A stretch of 64,000 nucleotides of DNA from Aquabacterium sp. A3 (GTDB lineage: Bacteria > Pseudomonadota > Gammaproteobacteria > Burkholderiales > Burkholderiaceae_C). Every line of letters starts with the position of its first letter. Position 1 is the stretch's first letter. Position numbers and translations under genes: made by a program. The stretch is taken from the NCBI RefSeq assembly GCF_038069945.1, contig NZ_JBBPEV010000001.1, positions 744,001 to 808,000 on the forward strand. Direction: 5' to 3'. This document shows positions 9,630-16,748 of the stretch, piece after piece. Under the pieces are notes generated by a model, which saw nothing but the letters and a program-made list of their open reading frames with translations, made no database searches and had not been told where the DNA came from.

Positions 9630-10334
9630 ATGCAGACCTTTGTTGAACGCATGAGCGCCCGACTGAAAGAGAACCCTGTGTTCTCCGGTCTGGATCCACT
9701 CCGCGCCGAGCACCTGATCAAGCACAGCCTGATTCGTCGACTGCCGCGGGGTGAGGTCCTGTTCGAGGCAGGCGCGCGTTGTGAAGGTCTGCACGCCGTG
9801 CTGGACGGCATGCTGAAGGTGTATGCCCGTGATGGTCAAAGCCACGAAAAGGTGATCGATCTGATCGGACGTGGCCAGACCCTGCCAGGCACGCAGCCCA
9901 CGGGAGATACGCAGCACACCCACCATGCACGCACCCTGGCAACATCGACGGTGCTGGTGGTGCCCTATACGCTGCTGCGCAATGAACTGTGCACCGATGT
10001 GGGCATGGCGCAGCGACTGCTGGATGACACCAGCCGGCACCTGCGTCGCATGATGCGAGAGCTGGAAGCCACGACCTTGCGGTCTGCACGGCAACGAGCA
10101 TCCCAGTTCCTGCTGCGCCAGCCGGCCTTGGCACTGGACGATGGTGGTTATGGCCATGACCACTCGGTGGTGGTATCACTGCCGGTCAGCAAGGGTACGG
10201 TGGCATCTCTGCTGTCCATCACACCCGAGCACTTCTCGCGCATCCTTCGCGAGTTGCAGGACAAGGGCCTCATCGAGATGCAGCAACGCACGATCCGCAT
10301 CATGGATCCGGAGCGGCTGGCAGCCTGCGAATGA
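9630..10334 (+). CDS. Crp/Fnr-family transcriptional regulator (DNR/NnrR-like)
   Basis: A 234-residue regulator with a cyclic-nucleotide-like sensor domain (residues ~15-125) and a C-terminal winged helix. The recognition helix reads TPEHFSRILREL, keeping the E-x-x-S-R pattern with which FNR and DNR read TTGA half-sites. The N-terminus lacks the FNR cysteine cluster, so it is not a [4Fe-4S] O2 sensor; NO or haem sensing as in DNR/NnrR is more likely. Two ATGs lie in tandem (9627, 9630); GGAG at 9620-9623 favours the second. It overlaps nnrS by ATGA and probably controls local anaerobic genes. Confidence 0.9.
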   Translation: MQTFVERMSARLKENPVFSGLDPLRAEHLIKHSLIRRLPRGEVLFEAGARCEGLHAVLDGMLKVYARDGQSHEKVIDLIGRGQTLPGTQPTGDTQHTHHARTLATSTVLVVPYTLLRNELCTDVGMAQRLLDDTSRHLRRMMRELEATTLRSARQRASQFLLRQPALALDDGGYGHDHSVVVSLPVSKGTVASLLSITPEHFSRILRELQDKGLIEMQQRTIRIMDPERLAACE

Positions 10335-11545
10335 ACTCTTGGCGGTTGTTGTGGTCCGCTCCACATCGACTGGCCTTCTTTCTGGGCAGCGTCAATCTCA
10401 TGCTGCTGGCCACCTGGTGGGTCATGGTGCATGCCGGGACACGCTGGACGACGGGCTTGCCCAGCGTGCCGCCTCACTCGGTTCACGCGTTGCTGCTCAG
10501 TGGCGGATTCATGCCGCTGTTCATCGCAGGCTTTGTGTTCACCACCCTGCCGCGATGGCTGGCCATTCACCCTGTGTCGATGGGCAGACTGGTGCCGGGC
10601 ATCTGCGCCATGGCCGTGGGCTGGTGGGGGGCGTTGGTGGCCCTGATGTGGCCCAGCCCACCGACGACTGCGCCTGCGGGCGGTTTCACGGCAGCCGTGG
10701 GCGTGGTGCTGCTGGGCTGGCTCCGTTTGGCGTGGCATCACGGACGTGCAGCATGGCGCAGCAAGGCCCCCGATCAAGGACACACCTGGCTCATCCTCGT
10801 GGCATGGCTTGCGGGGGCCGGCGGTCTGGCGATGGCCATGCTGGAGCCTTGGTGGCCTGGGCAAGGCTGCCTGCAGGCGGGAGTCATGCTCATCCTGTGG
10901 GCCTGTCTGGCCCCGATCTTCCTGACGGCCCTGCACCGCATGATCCCGTATCTGTCGATGTGGCCTTGGTCGTGGCCAGCGCGTCAACATCCCCATGCCT
11001 TACTGTGGCTGGTCTTGCCGGCCCTGGCGATGCACGCTGGCCAGCGTGTGATGGCCGCACTGAGTGTGGAGCCTTGGCGGGCGTGGCAAATGCTTCACAC
11101 GGGGAGCACCCTGGTGGCGGGGCTGGCTTTGGTGGGGATGGCCTGCCGCTGGCGCCGCGTACAGAACCTGCAACAGCGCATGCTGTCCATGCTGTGCCTG
11201 GGCTGTTTCTGGATGGGGTTGGCCCTGTGGCTGTCGCTGGCACAGGATGGACGCCCCGCTCACCACGCCATGGCACTGGGCGCCATGGGCTCACTGATGC
11301 TGGCGATGGTCACCCGCGTGAGTTGCACCCATGGCGGTCAGCCTGTGGTGGCTGACCAATGGGTGTGGTGGAGCTTTCTGTCCTTGCAGCTCGTGGTGGT
11401 GCTGCGACTGGCCGCTGGGTGGATGTCGGCGCTCCTGGCCACGCCACTCATGCAAATCGCCTTGATGGCCTGGTCTCTGATCATGATCGGCTGGGCCTGG
11501 CGGCTGATGGGTTGGTCACTGCGCGCCCGTCATCCAGCTCGATGA
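10331..11545 (+). CDS. nnrS: NnrS family membrane protein
   Basis: A 404-residue, almost wholly hydrophobic protein with about twelve membrane segments. Family patterns are visible: HRLAFFLGSVNLM near the N-terminus, HALLLSGGFMPLFIAGFVFTTLP and HRMIPYL mid-protein, with several conserved histidines expected to bind haem and copper. NnrS proteins are NO-regulated and ease nitrosative stress during denitrification; the biochemical activity is not settled. The start overlaps the regulator stop (ATGA), so the two are likely co-transcribed. The 3' end runs 30 bases into the convergent ubiT gene. Confidence 0.92.
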   Translation: MNSWRLLWSAPHRLAFFLGSVNLMLLATWWVMVHAGTRWTTGLPSVPPHSVHALLLSGGFMPLFIAGFVFTTLPRWLAIHPVSMGRLVPGICAMAVGWWGALVALMWPSPPTTAPAGGFTAAVGVVLLGWLRLAWHHGRAAWRSKAPDQGHTWLILVAWLAGAGGLAMAMLEPWWPGQGCLQAGVMLILWACLAPIFLTALHRMIPYLSMWPWSWPARQHPHALLWLVLPALAMHAGQRVMAALSVEPWRAWQMLHTGSTLVAGLALVGMACRWRRVQNLQQRMLSMLCLGCFWMGLALWLSLAQDGRPAHHAMALGAMGSLMLAMVTRVSCTHGGQPVVADQWVWWSFLSLQLVVVLRLAAGWMSALLATPLMQIALMAWSLIMIGWAWRLMGWSLRARHPAR

Positions 11546-12001
11546 GCGCGGCCCGCTCGTCCGACCAGGAGGATGCCATGGACGCCAGTCGATCGGCCCG
11601 AGGGCGTCCAGCGTATTCTTTAACAGCAAGCCATAGGCCGTGTCACCCTCCATCACCAGGCGACGGTCGAAGAACAAGGTATCCGGATCTTCATCGCCCT
11701 GCATCAGAGCCATGAAGTGCCGAGCCTGCGCTTGAATGCGCAGGGTGTGCGTGCTCGACACGGGCGCTGCCGAGATCCCTCGCGCGCCCGCCACCAGTCG
11801 GACACACAGCCCCAGATCGGTGACGACCACCTCCACCGTGCCGCCGGACAACTGCACCTGCACATCTGGCGGCACCAAGGGCCACCACCGCTCCGTCAGG
11901 GCGCGGGCCGCCAACTGAGCCAGGGGCCACGTGGGCAAGCGGCGGAAGACCGGGGCACCGCAGGCCAGGGCCTGCCAGAGTGCGTCTTGATGTCGCATCA
12001 T
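11516..12001 (-). CDS. ubiT: UbiT, SCP2-domain lipid-binding factor of anaerobic ubiquinone synthesis
   Basis: A protein of about 161 aa with one SCP2 sterol-carrier domain (LVPPDVQVQL, then DTLFFDRRLVMEGDTAYGLLLKNTLDAL). UbiT works with UbiU and UbiV in the O2-independent ubiquinone pathway and is thought to bind the polyprenyl intermediates. The ATG at 12001 overlaps the ubiV stop (ATGA) and has GGAG nine bases upstream; an ATG at 12016 would add five residues. Gene order ubiU-ubiV-ubiT fits one operon. The C-terminal ~20 residues overlap the convergent nnrS. Confidence 0.9.
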   Translation of the reverse strand: MMRHQDALWQALACGAPVFRRLPTWPLAQLAARALTERWWPLVPPDVQVQLSGGTVEVVVTDLGLCVRLVAGARGISAAPVSSTHTLRIQAQARHFMALMQGDEDPDTLFFDRRLVMEGDTAYGLLLKNTLDALGPIDWRPWHPPGRTSGPRSSSWMTGAQ

Positions 12002-12924
12002 GCGTAGAGACTCCATTGCATACCGGGTGTTCGGTGGCGCAGATAGCCATTGGCCAGAACCCCGGGCAGCGCCAGAGTGCGCAGGCCCTGTACCGCGTCT
12101 TCAGCGGAGCACTCCCCCGCGAGGGCGCGCTGATGCCAACCGATCACCTCGAAGAAATCCCTGGAGCAAGGCGACAGCCTCAGGCTGTTCACCCCGGCCT
12201 CCCGAATGGCGGGCAGGTCTCCCAGCCAGGACTGCACCGCTGCAGACTGTGTCTGGATGCCATTGATGGCCAGAAACGGCTCACCCTCTTGCGACAGCAT
12301 GGTCAGGCCGTCGGGATCGTTCTGGCAGATGAATCCGCAGTGATCCTTCTGCACCCCATGGTGGCGCGCCGTGAAGCACCGAGCGGACAAGGCCAGCGGC
12401 AAGCGCCCAAAGGCGCAGACTTCGCCCTCCAGGCCCTCAGGGCCCACGCGAAGGACGTGGGCGATGGTGTCCAAGTCCAGTTCGACGGGCGGCACCCACG
12501 CCACCGCCCCCATGGCACGGTACTCCCGCAAGGCATCGACGCTGTAGACATTCACGTGCAGACCAATGCGCCAGGGGCGGCCGCTTTTCCAGGCCAGGTA
12601 GACCGCCGCTGCATCGTTGGCTTCCAGGCCCAGATCGTCCTGCTCGGCCCAGTGCCGCACCGCGCGTAACTCGGCCTCGGTTTCGATCAAGGCCAGGGTG
12701 CCCATCCACACGCGCTTGCCCGCCTGACGCAACTCGCGCCCCAAGGCCAGCCAGTCGGTGGTCTTCAGATCGCGGCGGCGAGAGCACACCACCTCACCCA
12801 ACACCACCTGCTGCACGGGCTGGTCGGCCAGATCAGCATAGAAGCGCAGCAGGGTTTCTCGTGGCCAGTGGTATTGCACCGGCCCCACGGTCAGATCCAT
12901 GGTCATGCCATTCTCCAGGTTCAT
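11998..12924 (-). CDS. ubiV: UbiV, U32-family anaerobic ubiquinone hydroxylation protein
   Basis: A 308-residue U32 peptidase-family protein with the UbiV cysteine pattern: one Cys in GEVVCSRR, then C-x12-C-x3-C (ARCFTARHHGVQKDHCGFIC). In E. coli these four cysteines bind a [4Fe-4S] cluster. UbiU-UbiV together hydroxylate the ubiquinone ring without O2, probably using prephenate as oxygen donor. The start overlaps the ubiU stop by four bases. Its presence next to nar genes fits a need for ubiquinone as electron carrier in anaerobic nitrate respiration. Confidence 0.95.
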   Translation of the reverse strand: MNLENGMTMDLTVGPVQYHWPRETLLRFYADLADQPVQQVVLGEVVCSRRRDLKTTDWLALGRELRQAGKRVWMGTLALIETEAELRAVRHWAEQDDLGLEANDAAAVYLAWKSGRPWRIGLHVNVYSVDALREYRAMGAVAWVPPVELDLDTIAHVLRVGPEGLEGEVCAFGRLPLALSARCFTARHHGVQKDHCGFICQNDPDGLTMLSQEGEPFLAINGIQTQSAAVQSWLGDLPAIREAGVNSLRLSPCSRDFFEVIGWHQRALAGECSAEDAVQGLRTLALPGVLANGYLRHRTPGMQWSLYA

Positions 12925-13934
12925 TGCCAGGGCCGGCTGAGCGCCCCAAGGGTGGTCTGCCGCCCCTCGGACAAGCGGGCCAGGGTGTCATGCCACTGGG
13001 CGTTCGGTGCCCAGTCAGACGTTGTCGGGCTGAGGCGATCAATGGCCTGCCGCCACACCCGCGTAACCTGTTCGATGTACGCCGCGCTGCGCTGTCTCCC
13101 TTCGATCTTGATGGCCCGCACCCCCGCTCGCCATAAATCGGGCAACACGTCCAGGGTGTTGAGGCTGGTGGGTTCCTCCAGCGCGTGATCGACCTGGCCC
13201 GCCACCTCGAAGCGCCCCTTGCAAAGGGTGGGATACGCTCGCGACTCATCGGGCGCATATCGATCAATGAGCACACCACCCAGCCGAGCGTTCACCACCC
13301 CCTGCTGTTCATCCCAACGCACGGCCTCGGCCGGGGAACACACCCCGGCGTTGTTGGGTGAGCACCCGGTGGCATAAGACGAGAGCGCGCAGCGCCCTTC
13401 GACCATGACACACAGGCTGCCAAAGCCAAACACTTCGATCTCGACGGGTGTGTTGCGCACCACATGCGCCACCTGCGGCAGTGTCAGCACGCGCGGCAGT
13501 ACCGCACGCTGGATGCCATAGCGCTCATGGTAGAGCGCGATGGCCGCGTGGTTGGTGGCAGACGCCTGAACCGACAGGTGTCGCCTCAGATCAGGATGCA
13601 CCCGGCACGCATAGGCCAGTACCGCCGCGTCGGCGGCGATCAAGGCATCGACCCCAGCTTGCGCGGCAGCGTCAACCGCCCTGAACCACGGTGCGGGATC
13701 GGTGGCATGCGCAAAGGTATTCAACGCCATCAAGACCTTGCGCCCGTGGCGATGGGCGCGGGCCACGGCATCAGCCACTTCGCGGGGTGTGAAGTTCAGG
13801 CCCGCAAAGTTGCGCGCATTGGTGGGGTCACGCAAACCCAGGTAAACAGCGTCGGCCCCGGCCTCCAGGGCCTTGTCGAAGGCTCGGGGCGAGCCGGCTG
13901 GGCAGACCAGCTCCGGCTTGGAAAAATCATTCAT
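12921..13934 (-). CDS. ubiU: UbiU, U32-family anaerobic ubiquinone hydroxylation protein
   Basis: A 337-residue U32-family protein starting MNDFSKPELVCPAGSP. Conserved UbiU patterns are VEGRCALSSYATGCSPNN, GVCSPAEAVRW and YPTLCKGRFEV, supplying the cysteines for an Fe-S cluster, then EEPTSLNTLDVLPDL and KIEGRQRS. It is the partner of UbiV in O2-independent ring hydroxylation. It is the first gene of the minus-strand ubiUVT operon, with ~84 bases before the next gene and a possible FNR-type site there. Confidence 0.95.
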   Translation of the reverse strand: MNDFSKPELVCPAGSPRAFDKALEAGADAVYLGLRDPTNARNFAGLNFTPREVADAVARAHRHGRKVLMALNTFAHATDPAPWFRAVDAAAQAGVDALIAADAAVLAYACRVHPDLRRHLSVQASATNHAAIALYHERYGIQRAVLPRVLTLPQVAHVVRNTPVEIEVFGFGSLCVMVEGRCALSSYATGCSPNNAGVCSPAEAVRWDEQQGVVNARLGGVLIDRYAPDESRAYPTLCKGRFEVAGQVDHALEEPTSLNTLDVLPDLWRAGVRAIKIEGRQRSAAYIEQVTRVWRQAIDRLSPTTSDWAPNAQWHDTLARLSEGRQTTLGALSRPWQ

Positions 13935-13995
13935 GTGGGGTGCTCAGGTGATTACAACGGCCCCGCGAATGTAGACACCTGATACGAGCGTGGTT

Positions 13996-14009
13996 TTGCG
14001 ACGCATCAA
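13996..14009. promoter_or_regulatory. Weak FNR/DNR-like box upstream of ubiU
   Basis: Read on the minus strand the site is TTGAT-GCGT-CGCAA: one perfect half-site and a second matching three of five. It lies 62-75 bases before the ubiU start. Anaerobic induction of ubiUVT by an FNR-type factor is known in E. coli; here the site is only a candidate. Confidence 0.35.
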
Positions 14010-14018
14010 CCCACGGAC

Positions 14019-15581
14019 TCACAAACCACGGACCTCCTCGCCAGATGGCAAGGGCTCCACACGCTCCTTGGCGGCCTCGACCTGCGGCTCTTCAGCCCGC
14101 CAGCCGCCGCCCAAGGCTTTGTACAGCTGCACGGTGTAGAGCAGGTGATCGGTATCCGCCCTCACGCGCTCGTCTTCGCGCTCGAACGCCTTGACCCGAG
14201 CCTCCAGCGCAGGCTGCAGCAGATCCTGCCCCCGCATGAACAAGGCCTCACGCTGGTCGGCCACACGCCGGGCCAGCTCGGCGGTGCGCACCAGATGCCG
14301 ATGCTGACTGTCGAAGGCTTTCTTGGCCACATAAGCATTTTCAACGTCCTCCAATGCCGACAGGATGGCCTTCTCGTACTCCACGGCCAATCCATCCAGC
14401 TGCGCCTGATTCGCCGCGATGTTGGCGCGGATGCGCCCCCCATGGAAGATGGGTAAACGCACGCCCACGCCGATACGCTGCAGCGAGAAGCCCCCGCTGT
14501 CGGCATCATCCGGATAGGCCCGCCCGATCACGGAACTCAAGCCCAGATAGAACTTGGGAAAGAGCTCGGACTTGGCTGCACCCAGCTTACTGGCCTGCGC
14601 ACGCAGCTTGTAGGCGGCGCCTCGTACATCAGGCCGTCGCTCCAGAACCTGACCGGGCAAACGCGGGGGCAAAGGGGGTGCCACCAACGACTTGGCACTC
14701 ACGGGCAATACCTGGATGGATTGAGGGGTACGGCCCGTGAGCACGGCCAGCCGCTTCAGATGCCGATGCAACAGGGCCTGCAAGGGCTCTTTCTTGGACT
14801 GTGCGTGCAGCCACTCGATCTCGGCACGATCCACATCGGAGGACGTGGCCTGCCCGGCATTGAATCGCCCTTGTGCGTAGGCCTTCAAACGGGTAGCCAC
14901 CCCAATGGCCTCATCCAGCAAGGCCATCCGCTGCATGGCGGCGCGGGCTTCGATGTAGTTGCTGGCAATGTCACCCGCCACCAGCAATCGAGCCCCATGG
15001 ACTTGCTCCTGGGCGCCCAGCACCAGACTGGCCACCATGTCGGATTGCGCCCTCAGCCCACCGAACACATCCAGCTCCCAGGCCATGACGACCCCATGAC
15101 TGCGGGCGTTCCCCCAGGGGATGTTGGCCGAAGGCAGATCACCCGTCTGAATCGGAATGGGCAGCGGCAAGGGGCCTGGCAGACTCAGCCCCGCTGCGCT
15201 GGGCGTGGTGGCATCCTGCTTGCCACGGGACACGCTGGCACCGGCCTCCACCGCCGGTTGACGGGTGGAGTCGGCCACATCCAGGTAGGCGCGCGCCTCA
15301 GCCAGGCGGGCCAGGGCAATGCGTACATCGCTGTTGTGCCGCAGCCCTGCTTCGACCAGTTCGCTCAAGGCGGGGTCGCCAAACCCCTTCCACCAGCGAG
15401 CGATGTCGATGGCGGGATCGCCCGATGTGGGCTCACCCACAGCGTCAAACTGACCAGGTACGGCAAAACTGACCGGAGGCACATCAACCTGGATGGTGGT
15501 GCAGCCCCCGAGGGCCAGCAGGGCGGCCGCCATGGCCACACGCGACAAGGTGGAGGGAATCATGGACACGGTACACCTCAT
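14019..15581 (-). CDS. TolC/NodT-family outer-membrane efflux lipoprotein
   Basis: A protein of about 520 aa with a lipoprotein signal ending in LLALGGC, followed by two OEP (outer-membrane efflux) repeats. The family pattern is seen in RWWKGFGDPALSELVEAGLRHN near the N-terminus and LPGQVLERRPDVRGAAYKLRAQ mid-protein. It forms the outer-membrane channel of tripartite exporters. It is the last gene of the yhiI-rbbA-yhhJ-like operon, 38 bases after the permease gene, so it probably completes that exporter. Two starts are possible, 15581 or 15563 (MIPSTLSRVAM); neither has a strong ribosome site. Confidence 0.9.
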   Translation of the reverse strand: MRCTVSMIPSTLSRVAMAAALLALGGCTTIQVDVPPVSFAVPGQFDAVGEPTSGDPAIDIARWWKGFGDPALSELVEAGLRHNSDVRIALARLAEARAYLDVADSTRQPAVEAGASVSRGKQDATTPSAAGLSLPGPLPLPIPIQTGDLPSANIPWGNARSHGVVMAWELDVFGGLRAQSDMVASLVLGAQEQVHGARLLVAGDIASNYIEARAAMQRMALLDEAIGVATRLKAYAQGRFNAGQATSSDVDRAEIEWLHAQSKKEPLQALLHRHLKRLAVLTGRTPQSIQVLPVSAKSLVAPPLPPRLPGQVLERRPDVRGAAYKLRAQASKLGAAKSELFPKFYLGLSSVIGRAYPDDADSGGFSLQRIGVGVRLPIFHGGRIRANIAANQAQLDGLAVEYEKAILSALEDVENAYVAKKAFDSQHRHLVRTAELARRVADQREALFMRGQDLLQPALEARVKAFEREDERVRADTDHLLYTVQLYKALGGGWRAEEPQVEAAKERVEPLPSGEEVRGL

Positions 15582-15619
15582 GAAAGAATGAGCACAAGAT
15601 CAGGTCGTGCCGGCAGGGA

Positions 15620-16747
15620 TCACCCCTGACGCGCCAACATCACACGGAAGCGAAGCAAGGCCACCCCCAGAAAGGCTCCTCCAATGAGGAGCATGGTGAG
15701 CATTTGCGGCCACACGATGCCCAGACCGGCGCCGCGATACAGCACCCCCTGAGCCAACAAGGTGTAGTGGGTGGACGGGGACAGCTGCATGGCGTATTGC
15801 AACCACTGCGGCATGTTCTCGCGCGGCGTGGCCGAGCCCGACAGCAAATACATGATCACGAAGACCGGCACGGCCAAGAGGCCGAACTGCGGCATGGACG
15901 AGGCCATGGTGGCCAGCAGGATGCCCAGTGCGGTCAGTGAAAAAAGGTAGAGCGCCGTACCGGACAGGAACAGTGTGGCCGAGCCTGCTGGCGGCACCGC
16001 CAACAGGCCTTGCACCACCAACTGCAAGGACAGTCCCACCGCCAGCAGGATGACCAGACCGTTGGCCAGGATCTTGGCCATGGCGATCTCGCTGGGCCGC
16101 ACGGGCATGACCAGCAAGTGCTCGATGGTGCCGCGCTCGCGCTCACGGATGACCGCCGCGCCCACCAGCACGACTGACAGCACGGTCACGTTGTTGATCA
16201 ACTGCATGACCGAGGTGAACCATGACGAGGTATGGTTGGGGTTGAACTGCACATGCACCACCGGCCTGGTGGGCAGGCGCGCATCGATGCCGTCAACCCT
16301 CAGGTGGGCCAGCGTTTCGCGCAGGATGATCTCGTCCAGGTAGGCATTGCCCAGGCGGCCCTGCGCCATGGCCGTGGCATCCATGTGGATCTGGATGGCG
16401 GGCGAGCGGTAGCCGTGCACATCCGCCTCGAAGTGCTCGGGGATGTCCACCACAAACAGGAATCGGCCCGTCTCAAGCCCCCGCATGGCCTCCTCTTCCT
16501 GAACCATGACGGGTGACTGAAACAGAGGGGGACGGATCGCGTCGCGCAAGCGAACCGACAGGGAAGATTGATCCCGATCGATGACCCCGACCCCGACATG
16601 GTTGACGTCGGTCTTGGTGCCCACGGCCACCACGTACACCGCCACCGTGAAGGACACGAGGATGGCGGCCATCATCGTGACATCCTTGAGCACACAGCGC
16701 AGCTCTTTGAGCCCCAGGTGCCAGACGTTGTAGAACCACAAGGCCAT
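15620..16747 (-). CDS. yhhJ: ABC-2 type exporter permease, YhhJ-like
   Basis: A 375-residue ABC-2 permease: one N-terminal membrane segment (VTMMAAILVSFTVAVYVVAVG), a large extracytoplasmic domain, then five C-terminal segments. The motif ERERGTIEHLLVMPVRPSEIAMAKI is typical of the family. The start at 16747 follows the rbbA-like stop after one base, with AGGAG inside the end of that gene; the longer open frame upstream is a shadow. With the ATPase-permease fusion before it, it makes up the heteromeric membrane part of an exporter. Confidence 0.92.
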   Translation of the reverse strand: MALWFYNVWHLGLKELRCVLKDVTMMAAILVSFTVAVYVVAVGTKTDVNHVGVGVIDRDQSSLSVRLRDAIRPPLFQSPVMVQEEEAMRGLETGRFLFVVDIPEHFEADVHGYRSPAIQIHMDATAMAQGRLGNAYLDEIILRETLAHLRVDGIDARLPTRPVVHVQFNPNHTSSWFTSVMQLINNVTVLSVVLVGAAVIRERERGTIEHLLVMPVRPSEIAMAKILANGLVILLAVGLSLQLVVQGLLAVPPAGSATLFLSGTALYLFSLTALGILLATMASSMPQFGLLAVPVFVIMYLLSGSATPRENMPQWLQYAMQLSPSTHYTLLAQGVLYRGAGLGIVWPQMLTMLLIGGAFLGVALLRFRVMLARQG

Positions 16748-16748
16748 G

